Source of the DNA: Fidelibacterota bacterium
GTDB taxonomy: Bacteria; Fidelibacterota; UBA2242
DNA: 50,675 bases
Assembly: GCA_016782645.1 (NCBI GenBank)
Contig: JADHYC010000009.1
Coordinates: forward strand, 1-50,675
Reading direction: 5' to 3'
Below, one piece after another: positions 35,662 to 43,578 of this stretch (position 1 is its first letter; every line of letters starts with the position of its first letter). The position numbers were made by a program, and so were the translations under genes. The notes beneath the pieces were generated by a model. That model searched no databases and had not been told where the DNA came from. It worked only from the letters and a program-made list of their open reading frames with translations.

Positions 35662-36510
35662 ATGATCGAAATTAAAAAATTATCCTTCGGCTACAGGAAA
35701 AAAGAGAAGCTTTTTACAAACCTTAATCTTCATCTTCCACCGGGAAATATCTTCGGTCTTCTAGGGAAAAATGGAGCTGGAAAGACAACACTTCTGAAAA
35801 TTATATCCGGACTGCTTTTCCCTCAAGGCGGAGACTGTGAGGCATTAGGTTACAAACCACAGTGTAGATCCCCGCATTTTCTAGAAGAAATCTATTTTAT
35901 TCCGGAGGAATTTTTCATACCGGCGATCACGATAAGCGAGTATGAAAATATCTATGTACCATTTTATCCGAGATTTAGCAGTGAACAATTATCAGGTAGT
36001 CTCCGTGATTTCGACCTGACAATGAAAGAAAAACTCTCTTCTTTTTCATACGGTCAAAAAAAGAAATTTCTTCTAGCTTTCGGTATTGCAACTAACTGCA
36101 AATTGCTGATTCTTGATGAGCCCTCAAATGGTCTCGATATCCCAAGCAAAAGCCAATTAAGAAAGCTTCTGGCTTCCTCTATCACTGATGATAGAACATT
36201 CATAGTATCAACTCATCAAGTTCGCGATATGGAAAATCTCATTGATCCGATCATTATTCTGGATAACGGCAAAATTATCTTCAATTACAGTGTCTATGAG
36301 GTATCTAAGTGTCTTTCTGTTCAACTTCAACAGGATGCCCCGGATTCGGATAAGGTCCTTTTCTCTGAAAAAACATTGGGCGGATATGCAGTAATCACTG
36401 AAAACATTTCTGGAACCGATTCACAGATAGACCTTGAAATATTGTTTAACGCAGTTATTAAGAACAGAGAAAAAATCAGCTCAATTTTTAGAAAGTGGGC
36501 AGCAGCATGA
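35662..36510 (+). CDS. ABC transporter ATP-binding protein (YtrB-like)
   Basis: 282 residues. Walker A GLLGKNGAGKTTLLKI near residue 35, a variant signature FSYGQKKKFLLAFGIA, Walker B LLILDEPSNGLD, and H-loop STHQ. It energises a membrane partner encoded next. GntR-controlled ABC pairs of this kind (YtrBC in Bacillus) respond to cell-wall antibiotics; a similar envelope-stress role is likely but unproven here. The stop overlaps the permease start (ATGA at 36507-36510). First gene of a four-gene operon driven by the promoter at 35591. Confidence 0.9.
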   Translation: MIEIKKLSFGYRKKEKLFTNLNLHLPPGNIFGLLGKNGAGKTTLLKIISGLLFPQGGDCEALGYKPQCRSPHFLEEIYFIPEEFFIPAITISEYENIYVPFYPRFSSEQLSGSLRDFDLTMKEKLSSFSYGQKKKFLLAFGIATNCKLLILDEPSNGLDIPSKSQLRKLLASSITDDRTFIVSTHQVRDMENLIDPIIILDNGKIIFNYSVYEVSKCLSVQLQQDAPDSDKVLFSEKTLGGYAVITENISGTDSQIDLEILFNAVIKNREKISSIFRKWAAA

Positions 36511-37274
36511 ATGTAGAAAATTACTTTAATATTAGACGTTTTGCTCTCTTAATCAAGAATGACATTTTAAAACAATATAGAACCTTTTTAACAGCTATCG
36601 GGGCAGTAACGGGAATATTGCTGGCAATTATATTATTATCACATAAAAGCAGTGGATTCTGGAATTTTCACCTCGTTTTCTATCCCCTGGTTCTCTTTAT
36701 TGGAGGATTTATACTGAGCAGCTTCGCTTTTGCAGAATTGCACCATCCTCAGAAAAGTTATGTGTATCTAACTTTACCGTGCTCAATACTGGAAAAGTTT
36801 GTGTGTAAGTTTCTGTTAACATCTATTGGATATATTATAATTTCAGCAGTTCTTTTTTATTTATTTTCTATTATAGCTGCAGGTCTGAACATGCTCCTAT
36901 TTAAGCAGACGTTCCCGTTATTTAATCCTTTTGATGACATAATCCTTCAGAATATTAGGATCTATCTGGTAACTCAATCAATTTTCCTATTCGCCGCTGT
37001 CCATTTTAAAAAGAACAATTTAATAAAAATGATTCTTTCACTTTTTTTACTCTCTATTGTTTGCGGTGCATTCGCAACTCTTGTTTTAAGACTTTCTTAC
37101 TGGGATTACTGGAACAACGGTTTTTTAATTTTTTCTAATTCTTCAGAACTGGGGTTCCATGCCGAATCCTTTTTTAGAAAATTATCTGAAATATTTGAGT
37201 TCCTTTTCTGGTGGATAATGGCGCCATACTTCTGGATACTAAGTTTCCTGCGTCTGAAAGAAACGGAGGTATAA
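36507..37274 (+). CDS. ABC transporter permease
   Basis: 255 residues, about six membrane helices: IGAVTGILLAIILLSH, LVFYPLVLFIGGFILSSFAF, YIIISAVLFYLFSIIAAGL, a segment near IFLFAAVHF, MILSLFLLSIVCGAFATLVL and FLFWWIMAPYFWILSFL. It is the membrane part for the ATPase encoded just upstream. Start ATG 36507 overlaps the previous stop; the frame extends four codons further up to a GTG, which is less likely. The next gene begins one base after its stop region. Confidence 0.85.
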   Translation: MNVENYFNIRRFALLIKNDILKQYRTFLTAIGAVTGILLAIILLSHKSSGFWNFHLVFYPLVLFIGGFILSSFAFAELHHPQKSYVYLTLPCSILEKFVCKFLLTSIGYIIISAVLFYLFSIIAAGLNMLLFKQTFPLFNPFDDIILQNIRIYLVTQSIFLFAAVHFKKNNLIKMILSLFLLSIVCGAFATLVLRLSYWDYWNNGFLIFSNSSELGFHAESFFRKLSEIFEFLFWWIMAPYFWILSFLRLKETEV

Positions 37275-37275
37275 A

Positions 37276-37641
37276 ATGGAATTTCAGAGGAGACAGGCAA
37301 TATATTTACAGATAGGTGATTACATCTGCGAAAATATATTAATGAAAAAGTGGAAAGAAGGGGACAAAATTCCATCAATAAGAGAATTAGCTGTCAGTAT
37401 AGAGGTAAATCCCAATACTGTTATGCGGACATATTCTTATCTTCAGGATAGGGGAATCATTTTCAACAAGCGTGGAATCGGTTACTTTGTCGCTGAAAAC
37501 GCCTATAAAAATACTCGTAGTTTGAAAAAGGAGGGCTTCATAAATCACGACTTGCCCCATCTTTTCAAAACTATGGATTTGCTAAATCTGAGCTTCAATG
37601 ATCTAAAGCTATTCTACAATAAAAATAAAGGTGTCACATGA
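37276..37641 (+). CDS. GntR-family repressor, YtrA subfamily
   Basis: 121 residues, the short form typical of YtrA: an N-terminal winged helix-turn-helix (AIYLQIGDYICENILMKKW, GDKIPSIRELAVSIEVNPNT, MRTYSYLQDRGIIFNKRGIG) and a small C-terminal dimerisation helix instead of a large effector domain. Expected to bind the 32-base inverted repeat at 35619-35650 and repress its own operon, with release when the inducing envelope stress appears. Good ribosome site GGAGGT before ATG. Its stop overlaps the next start by four bases. Confidence 0.9.
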   Translation: MEFQRRQAIYLQIGDYICENILMKKWKEGDKIPSIRELAVSIEVNPNTVMRTYSYLQDRGIIFNKRGIGYFVAENAYKNTRSLKKEGFINHDLPHLFKTMDLLNLSFNDLKLFYNKNKGVT

Positions 37642-38363
37642 AAATAACTAATAAAATTATATTATTTACTCTTATTGCTATTTTCATTTTTATGGCGATA
37701 ATAATTATTGCATCACGTGTGATTATCGATAAGAGCTTTCAAGATGAATATTCAGACATCGAGATATTAAACAAGGAATCAATCACAAAATATTTTGACG
37801 TGACCGGCTTTACTGGTTTGAGTGCATCAGGCTCCTGGCAGATAACACTCAACAGGGGTGATTCGTACCAGGTAAGAATTGAAGCCCCTGAATATCTAAT
37901 GGACGACGTTGTGGTCAGGAAAAGAGGTAAAATATTAAATATTGGTTTAGAGTGGAAAACCAGGGTTCATAAAAGGTTCTTAAAAGCAGAAATCACAATG
38001 CCAAATCTCGATAGGATAAAATCAAGTGATGGCTCAACTGTTAGGTTTGATGATTTTGATACCGACGATCTGGACATCCATATATCGGGTGCAAGTCGAA
38101 TCAAAGGGATAAATAATACAATCAACAATTTGTCTATAAATTCTTCCGGAGCCACTCACATAAATCTAAAAAGGAGTTCTGTTACTAATGCCGATCTTCA
38201 TACATCCGGAGTAAGTTCAATAGAATTGACAATGGTAGGTGGTAAATTAACGGGCAATGTAAGTGGCACCGGCTCAATAACTTATTATGGTGATGTGAAA
38301 GAACAGAGTATTCGTACTTCCGGAGCCGTCTCAGTTAGGAAAAGAGTCAAGAACGCATTTTGA
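37638..38363 (+). CDS. DUF2807 (GIN-domain) exported protein
   Basis: 241 residues. N-terminal membrane or signal segment (IILFTLIAIFIFMAIIIIAS), then the GIN/DUF2807 beta-solenoid: ITKYFDVTGFTGLSASGSWQ, LDRIKSSDGSTVRFDDF, then a rhythm of short strands with Ser-Gly-Ala (ISGASRIKG, NSSGATHINL, HTSGVSSIEL, VSGTGSITYYG, RTSGAVSV). Such proteins are anchored outside the membrane; their function is unknown. ATGA overlap with the GntR gene places it as the fourth gene of the envelope operon, a frequent pairing in Bacteroidota. Confidence 0.87.
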   Translation: MKITNKIILFTLIAIFIFMAIIIIASRVIIDKSFQDEYSDIEILNKESITKYFDVTGFTGLSASGSWQITLNRGDSYQVRIEAPEYLMDDVVVRKRGKILNIGLEWKTRVHKRFLKAEITMPNLDRIKSSDGSTVRFDDFDTDDLDIHISGASRIKGINNTINNLSINSSGATHINLKRSSVTNADLHTSGVSSIELTMVGGKLTGNVSGTGSITYYGDVKEQSIRTSGAVSVRKRVKNAF

Positions 38364-38540
38364 ATTCTTATCCTGCCTGTCCTGCTTACCCTGCCCGACG
38401 GCAGGCGGGCGTCAGGCAGGCGGCAGACAGGTCTGGCTGGTTCTGGCTTAATTCAGATATGAGCCCCCAGTAGACTGTATCTTCCTTATAACCTTTTCTA
38501 CAACAGAATACAAGTAATACTAAAAAAATTGCAGATAGTT
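38362..38540 (-). repeat. dispersed repeat RB, copy 1 (decayed lipoprotein gene head)
   Basis: Matches 41039-41194 in the same orientation, with a 19-base GC-rich insertion in this copy (around CGACGGCAGGCGGGC). On the minus strand from 38538 it reads LSAIFLVLLVFCCRKGYKED then TVYWGLISELSQNQPDLS, which is a lipoprotein signal peptide and the start of a mature chain, and runs to a stop at 38386 through the GC-rich insert. The start codon is lost (ATTAAT where copy 2 has ATGAAA). It lies directly downstream of DUF2807 and downstream of the TIGR04255 operon. Confidence 0.7.
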
Positions 38541-38954
38541 ATTAATTGGATGTTTCCTTTCTTCTCTATTTTTTTCGTTTACTATATTATCTCAAAATTT
38601 TGCTGGTTTGTGGGAAAAGTAGCAATTTCACTGTTCTTATTATGTTTGTACTGAGAATACATGTTAGGAAAATGGACTGCATTAATTCTCCGTCGGTGGC
38701 AGAAGAACTGATGTTATGATTAATATAAATATTCTTATTCGTGTCATGAACTATATATTGGGAAAATGATAATAGTATAGGTGTGTGCGAATTTACGTAG
38801 CATAGCAACGCAGTTTGACCAGGAAGTAGTGAAGAGTATACTCAATATTATACATTCTCAATAGGAATGATTTGTAACAATAAAGAAGTAACGTTAGAAA
38901 AAGCACTTATATATGTGATTATTATCATATCAAATGATATCACGCTTTTATTCA
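38364..38954. other. 590-base gene-free region carrying repeat RB copy 1
   Basis: Apart from repeat RB (38362-38540) and a shorter match to the second copy near 38743-38815 (GTCATGAACTAtATatTG), nothing is recognised. TAACGTTA-type sequence occurs near 38892. Confidence 0.45.
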
Positions 38955-39611
38955 CTAATCCTCCAATATCATGTCTTCTTTTGGAGGTCGTGAATAGTAG
39001 TAAGCAAACTTATCTCGCAATTCAGATCTTGCTCTAATTGACAATTGTAGTACTTTTGATTCTATTATTGGAGCGTCTTCCGGTTTTACTTTTTCTGGTC
39101 TTTTTATCATTGCACATTTTATTGTATATATATTTTTGTAATCTATCATATAATATCTTATCTCTCGTTTTCTCAGGGTGTATTTTTTGAATATTTCATT
39201 TTCCTCATAAATAAAAAGATTCAAAAGGGCGTAATTTATTCTTTCTGCTAGATATCTTTGCTGCTCCTCTAGAGTAAATCTTTCCCATTTATCAGGTGAA
39301 TGTGCTAGTTGTGGTTCCATTATGCGGTTTATTCTTGTTAAGTCTTCTGCAAAATATTGATTTTTAAAAAAATCGCTTCGCACTTTAATTAGTGTAGTTA
39401 AAGAAATCATACCTTCCTCAATAGAACAACAAGGTGTAAGTACAACAGAGTATTTTGGCATTCCAATATCAATTTTATAATTATAGCTTTCTAATTTCGA
39501 AGATAAAATTGGTTCTCTAATAGTGGGATTAGTTGAAATATATCCTCTTACCACATCTCCAAATCTCAATACTTTATCCATTTCTTTCTGATAGAACATA
39601 CACACGCTCAC
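38955..39611 (-). CDS. uncharacterised protein with a TPCCS motif, third gene of the TIGR04255 operon
   Basis: 218 residues, not recognised as a named family. Features: RFGDVVRGYI near the N-terminus, YSVVLTPCCSIEEG near residue 80 (place and shape of the 'vvlTqxCDi' turn seen in some accessory-gene proteins), a helical middle (ERFTLEEQQRYLAERINYAL), and a conserved-looking end LSIRARSELRDKFAYYYSRP. Start GTG 39611 shares its first base with the TAG stop of the preceding gene; ATG 39599 is an alternative. Last gene of a tight three-gene operon lying between the two RB repeats. AT-rich. Function unknown. Confidence 0.7.
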   Translation of the reverse strand: MSVCMFYQKEMDKVLRFGDVVRGYISTNPTIREPILSSKLESYNYKIDIGMPKYSVVLTPCCSIEEGMISLTTLIKVRSDFFKNQYFAEDLTRINRIMEPQLAHSPDKWERFTLEEQQRYLAERINYALLNLFIYEENEIFKKYTLRKREIRYYMIDYKNIYTIKCAMIKRPEKVKPEDAPIIESKVLQLSIRARSELRDKFAYYYSRPPKEDMILED

Positions 39612-39865
39612 TATTCGCGATAAAATTCATCAACATCATGGTAGCCTTTAGTTGAAATTTTTTGCTTGTATGATAAAAATCCCTTATTGACTTTAACTTC
39701 TATAATTCCAATAAACTCATTGGAAGGGGTCAGTTTTATCTTAATTTGGTATTTATCAAATGGATAAAGAATTATCTTATAATCGTCAAAAACCTCAAGA
39801 CTACCTGTTCCTTGTTTTCTTAAATTATCGTAATCATAATCTTTCTCTTGTAAATCCATTTTCAC
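39611..39865 (-). CDS. small uncharacterised protein, second gene of the TIGR04255 operon
   Basis: 84 residues with no recognised domain. After a charged lead (LQEKDYDYDNLRKQGTGSLE) it is rich in alternating hydrophobic and charged residues (DYKIILYPFDKYQIKIKLTP, FIGIIEVKVNKGFLSYKQKI), suggesting a small beta barrel or sandwich. ATG 39865 overlaps the stop of the TIGR04255 gene (ATGA), and its own stop touches the next start. The strict overlaps on both sides argue that it is real and coupled in translation to its partners. Confidence 0.68.
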   Translation of the reverse strand: MKMDLQEKDYDYDNLRKQGTGSLEVFDDYKIILYPFDKYQIKIKLTPSNEFIGIIEVKVNKGFLSYKQKISTKGYHDVDEFYRE

Positions 39866-40626
39866 TCCTCCTTTTTTTGTCGCATATATTGATAAACTGG
39901 TTCTCTGATTGTTTTTTCATACTCTTCCAAAATTATTGTGTGTAATTCATCTGTAACTGTTAGGTAATCTTCCGAGTTTATATTTTCTGCAAAACCATCG
40001 AAATCAAGGATTAATTTATATCCACTATCAACCTTTTTTAACGATTCGATATAGCGTAAATAATATTCACCTGTTTTAGTTACTGTTTTAAAGTCCATCT
40101 CATTTGCATTAGCTATATTAAATCTATCGACAGGAAAAATTGAGTTATAATGCAATCTGAAAGTGTCATTATCTTTAGATGGAAGCGGACATTCATCGAT
40201 ATATCTTAAACCAATACGATTAATTAGTGGTATTGATGTAACTTCAAAAAAGTAATCCAATACAAACTTTATGATATCTCTAAATTTATCTCCTCCCTCT
40301 AAATTATAAGTTTTATGATATTGTGAAACTATACCCAGTGAATCACCTAATACATTCAACTGAAAATTCTTATTAGATTTGAATTGCCATATTTTTTTAC
40401 CCGATTCCTTATCTAAATCAGCAGGAATGTTCTCAAATTTTCCTTCAGGTCCTATGTCTACAAATACGACCTGCCTTCTAAATAGAAGGGCTGATTGAGG
40501 GAATTCATTCATTATCTTTAACTGGAAGGCGCCTATTTTATTTTCCATATAGAATAGATTAGGAAATTTAATCTGAAATATCACTTGTTTCACAGTGGGG
40601 TTAGGAAATACCTCGCTTATACTCAT
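39862..40626 (-). CDS. TIGR04255 family protein
   Basis: 254 residues. Opening FPNPTVKQVIFQIKFPNLF, middle INRIGLRYIDECPLP and a late LILDFDGFAENI followed by LHTIILEEYEKTI match the sporadic TIGR04255 family (N-terminal 'P..E...I.F' strand, 'R.GLRY.N' block, C-terminal helix near a putative membrane or partner contact). The family is spread patchily in bacteria, usually in accessory islands, and has no established function. Ribosome site AGGAGG (40639-40634 region) precedes ATG 40626. First gene of a three-gene overlapping operon; repeat RA copy 3 lies about 220 bases upstream. Confidence 0.78.
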   Translation of the reverse strand: MSISEVFPNPTVKQVIFQIKFPNLFYMENKIGAFQLKIMNEFPQSALLFRRQVVFVDIGPEGKFENIPADLDKESGKKIWQFKSNKNFQLNVLGDSLGIVSQYHKTYNLEGGDKFRDIIKFVLDYFFEVTSIPLINRIGLRYIDECPLPSKDNDTFRLHYNSIFPVDRFNIANANEMDFKTVTKTGEYYLRYIESLKKVDSGYKLILDFDGFAENINSEDYLTVTDELHTIILEEYEKTIREPVYQYMRQKKEE

Positions 40627-40844
40627 AGCTTAAAACCTCCTTTTTATATCTTTCCTCTCCTTGTGCAATACATCCAACATCTTTATCCCAGTTGATTTGC
40701 AAAAATATGAGCTTTTATTTACAATTTTGTTTAACATGCTGATTTAGTTACATATATATTTCTTTAATTTTTTACTTTAAGTAAAAGTTCCCTTAATTTC
40801 GATAAAGATCAACATCGTTATAGTTATACTTTAGTCTTACTTTG

Positions 40845-40920
40845 GAATAACGTTATTTGTTAAAATACAACACAACTGATTGTAGCATTCTACGTTTACA
40901 AAAGCACGTTGTTTTTAATT
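40845..40920 (-). repeat. dispersed repeat RA, copy 3
   Basis: Core shared by three places, all in one orientation: plus strand TGTTAAAATACAACACAACT, GATTGTAGCATTCTACGTTT, ACAAAAGCACGTTGTTTTTA. Closest to copy 2 (43741-43822). The flank towards lower coordinates also shows weak similarity to the other copies (40745-40845). It lies upstream of the TIGR04255 operon. Confidence 0.72.
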
Positions 40921-41038
40921 CCATATGAATAGTTAGTATAACGAGTTAGCTCCTGACAAAATTCAAATGCTTGTCAATAAAAATCTCTTGTTTTTAATCT
41001 TCAAAGATTTTTATTTCTCCATCCTGCACCAATTTCTG

Positions 41039-41202
41039 AACTCTTATCTTGCCTGTCCTGCCTACCGTCAGGCAGGCGGCAGACAGGTCTGCTGGCTCTG
41101 GCTTAATTATAAGATGAGTTCCCGATAGACTGTATCATTCTTTTAATTTTCCCCAAAACCGAAAATAAGCAATACTAAAAAAATTGCAGGTAGTTTTTTC
41201 AT
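41039..41202 (-). repeat. dispersed repeat RB, copy 2 (decayed lipoprotein gene head)
   Basis: Second copy of 38362-38540. On the minus strand a proper start is still visible: GAAGAAAG ribosome site, ATG 41202, then MKKLPAIFLVLLIFGFGEN, stop, KNDTVYRELIL, stop, LSQSQQ. Compared with copy 1 (LSAIFLVLLVFCCRKGYKED...), it is the same lipoprotein head with two stops and without the lipobox Cys pair. The shared GC-rich end TCAGGCAGGCGGCAGACAGG lies at 41069-41088. Confidence 0.7.
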
Positions 41203-41515
41203 TGGGTGCTTTCTTCTGGTTGGGTCATGAACTCTATTGCGGGAAAGAGATAACGGTTTTGAGCTATGCGTAGTGGAGGATTTCGAGGCGATCCCCTGCC
41301 CATCAAGACATAAGCCCATATTAAAGTAATCAATGTTACTATTCGTTCTTCACCCACCATTACGCTTAGCCCACGTTTTGTGCAAAGTGCTTTTTCCTTT
41401 TCTGTGTGTGGTTGCGAAGAATGGTTGTGTTTCATTGATTTCAATTATTTCTTTAAAATTCTCCAACCCTATCTCAATGTTTTAATGATCTCATTCGCTA
41501 ATCGCTATATTTTGC

Positions 41516-43000
41516 TCATCTCCTCAATTTTCTCGTCGTTTTTCCAGTTAGGTAATATCCTCCCGTCTTTGCTGCTCCTTTATATTCAATAATTTTTATA
41601 AGTCGTAGTACCTTTATATACCTTTCTACAGTAGGCTTGGCTTTTCCTATTGCGTTTGCAATCTCACCAGCGTTAATCCCGGTATTATTAAGAATAATAT
41701 TAACTACTTTAATTAACTCACCTTTTACGCCATCACTTACAGCATCAATTACACCATCAATTACACCACCACTTATACCATCATTTACAACAATACTTAC
41801 GCCATCACTTACGCCATCATCAGTTTTGGCAATCACGGTAATCTTAGGGAAAATAAGATTTGTAACGCCTGATTTGCTCTGCCATTTAGGCTCAGGATAT
41901 TCTTTTTCTTTACAATCATTTATCATTTTAATTGTACCACGTCCAATTTTTTCAATCCATGCCCTTATAAAACAAATATGAGCTATATCTGGATTCCTGG
42001 GAAAAGAACCATGATTTTTTCTTAAATCCGGTGGTTTAATTTCAGGGGGAAATGTACCATAATTGGTAATCTCCAAGCGATCGGGATAAAAAGCCACATT
42101 CACACTTCCGGATACATTTGAATAGTCACGGTGCATAAGTGCGTTCAGCAAACCTTCACGAAGTGCCAACTTTGGATAAGGCTTATCAATACGTTTCCAA
42201 CTTGAATCTTTAAACTGACTCCTTATTCCAATATTAACATCAAAAAATTGTGTTATTTCCTCAACATTTCTAAACACGTTGCCCTCAAAAACCCTGTCAT
42301 ATGAAAATTCGTCACCTGCTTTATCATCTTTGAATACAGTAAGTCTAACTCTTGTCTGAGGTAAAAAGCGTGCTGGTTCTTTGGCAAATAGTATTACAGC
42401 TGCATTAGTTAAGTTCCCATTTTGATAAAGTCCATAATATGATAGGAATTCCTCTGTTTCTTTATCTGTAAATGTTTTTCCTCTACTAGATTTTTGCAAG
42501 TCTTTTAATGTTTCTCTAATTACCTGCTCGTCCAAATCATCCAGGTCAATACCTAAAGCAGATTGGCGTTCCCAGCGGACTTCTGTTTGTTGGCGCTGGT
42601 AAATTAGCTGGGATATTTCGTTAGAAGTGGCTCTTGCTGTGTTAGAACCTCTACGGAAATAAATTCTACCATCAAAAATATAAGGCTGCTTTGAGCCACT
42701 CCAAACCTTTACGAGTATGATTTTTTTATTTCCAATCTGATCCAATGAAATCGTAATTGCTGCTTCCGGTACAATCGATTTCACAAGAAACTTATTAAGC
42801 TCTGTCTCGACATTAAGGGCATTCTTTACACCAATGACTTCTCCGCTATTTTTTACGCCAACCAATACTTGGCCGCCTTTGCCATTAAGAAAGCTGCAAA
42901 TGGTTCTTGCAATATTATCTTTACGAACAACTTCTTTGAATTCAAGCTGTTCGCTTTCACCCTTTTTAATCAGGTTTTTTATAAGTTGTTCGTTTTTCAT
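41516..43000 (-). CDS. AlbA_2/Schlafen-like ATP-binding protein with GHKL-type and winged-helix domains
   Basis: 494 residues. Residues 1-130 are the AlbA_2 (Schlafen core) domain: ESEQLEFKEVVRKDNIARTI, CSFLNGKGGQVLVGVKNSGEV, GRIYFRRGSNTARAT. The middle shows the RecG-like/HATPase_c_4 block LALREGLLNALMHRDYS, LEITNYGTFP, IGRGTIKMI. Residues about 395-430 are a low-complexity run of four-residue units (DGVS/DGVI), and the end is a winged helix (NAGEIANAIGKAKPTVERYI). Family members act as regulators or nucleases, often in defence islands. ATGA overlap with the DUF4062 gene upstream indicates a functional pair. Confidence 0.88.
   Translation of the reverse strand: MKNEQLIKNLIKKGESEQLEFKEVVRKDNIARTICSFLNGKGGQVLVGVKNSGEVIGVKNALNVETELNKFLVKSIVPEAAITISLDQIGNKKIILVKVWSGSKQPYIFDGRIYFRRGSNTARATSNEISQLIYQRQQTEVRWERQSALGIDLDDLDEQVIRETLKDLQKSSRGKTFTDKETEEFLSYYGLYQNGNLTNAAVILFAKEPARFLPQTRVRLTVFKDDKAGDEFSYDRVFEGNVFRNVEEITQFFDVNIGIRSQFKDSSWKRIDKPYPKLALREGLLNALMHRDYSNVSGSVNVAFYPDRLEITNYGTFPPEIKPPDLRKNHGSFPRNPDIAHICFIRAWIEKIGRGTIKMINDCKEKEYPEPKWQSKSGVTNLIFPKITVIAKTDDGVSDGVSIVVNDGISGGVIDGVIDAVSDGVKGELIKVVNIILNNTGINAGEIANAIGKAKPTVERYIKVLRLIKIIEYKGAAKTGGYYLTGKTTRKLRR
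41724..41822 (-). repeat. 12-base tandem repeat inside the AlbA_2 gene
   Basis: About eight degenerate 12-base units (plus strand CATCAATTACAC, CATCACTTACGC and variants) code for the (D/N)G(V/I)(S/I) run between the ATP-binding and winged-helix domains. Units differ in sequence, so it is old rather than freshly slipped. Copy number likely varies between strains and sets the length of a flexible linker. Confidence 0.75.
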
Positions 43001-43578
43001 TTTTTATCCAACATTTTTAATTGTTGTAGCTCTTTTTTACGTTTCTTTATATCTTTGAATTGGGTTTCTATAAAGGGCATAATTTCGCTAGTTTTAAAAA
43101 AGGGTTGCGCCCAATTAGATTTTCGATCAGGTAATGGTTTATCGTTCAAAATGGCATCGTTATACATATCAATTACTTTCTCGCTGTCCATAATATTTGT
43201 TTTGGAAAACTTAAAGGATTTCTTTCTATTACCATCTCTTTTGAACATGTACTGTTTTAAAATCTCTCTAGCAAACAAAATATAATAATGTGCAATAAAC
43301 CACCTTGGTTTATCTAACTCAATTGCTTTTTTTAATTCTTTATGAGTTATACCTGACCCGTACCTGGGAAAGATAATGCCGAGAAACAGATCGCAATCTT
43401 CTACGGCTTTTAAGCAGGCTTCTTCATTTGAAAAGTCGGCTGGTATATACACAGTACCTTCTTTAGACATTACAACATCATAGCCAAATCCTTTTAAAAC
43501 AGCATGAATTTGATCTAAATTACTTTCAGAGCCATATACTGTGGAGGAAACCATTATTTGCAGCTTCTTTTTACTCAT
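42997..43578 (-). CDS. DUF4062 domain protein
   Basis: About 193 residues. DUF4062 at the start: KKKLQIMVSSTVYGSESNLD, VVMSKEGTVYIPADFSNEEA, CDLFLGIIFPRYGSGITHKE, a fold thought to be related to TIR/nucleotide-processing domains and often found at the front of NLR-like proteins. After a helical part with IAHYYILFAREI and a basic stretch, it ends in a Lys-rich helix (KDIKKRKKELQQLKMLDKK). ATG 43578 is chosen because it has an AAAGAAA ribosome site and overlaps (ATGA) a 28-codon upstream frame; the frame itself is open to 43605. Its stop overlaps the AlbA_2 start. Confidence 0.83.
   Translation of the reverse strand: MSKKKLQIMVSSTVYGSESNLDQIHAVLKGFGYDVVMSKEGTVYIPADFSNEEACLKAVEDCDLFLGIIFPRYGSGITHKELKKAIELDKPRWFIAHYYILFAREILKQYMFKRDGNRKKSFKFSKTNIMDSEKVIDMYNDAILNDKPLPDRKSNWAQPFFKTSEIMPFIETQFKDIKKRKKELQQLKMLDKK

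Larger units (their letters stand above)
40627..41515. other. 890-base gene-free region with repeats RA3 and RB2
   Basis: Holds RA copy 3 (40845-40920) and RB copy 2 (41039-41194). A minus-strand open frame of 81 codons (41444-41199) overlaps the RB region and ends just before the remnant lipoprotein start; it resembles nothing and has no homologue in RB copy 1, so it is not called. The rest is AT-rich. Confidence 0.5.

Noticed and set aside
35662..36510. Missing ABC signature as a sign of a dead ATPase
   Set aside because: FSYGQKKK is a tolerated variant of LSGGQ in YtrB-like proteins; Walker A, Walker B and the H-loop are intact.
38364..38440. GC-rich CCTGCC/GGCAGG clusters as a regulatory RNA
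   Set aside because: The same words occur as dispersed scraps near 10710, 30735 and 41070; best seen as repeat debris.
38587..38808. Minus-strand open frame of 73 codons
   Set aside because: Very AT-rich with no ribosome site or family pattern; it lies in the flank of repeat RB1.
41199..41444. Minus-strand open frame of 81 codons ahead of the RB2 remnant
   Set aside because: No recognisable domain, not preserved in RB copy 1, and overlaps repeat sequence; likely chance.
41724..41822. CRISPR-like look of the 12-base tandem units
   Set aside because: Units are contiguous, coding and without spacers; it is a minisatellite in a gene.
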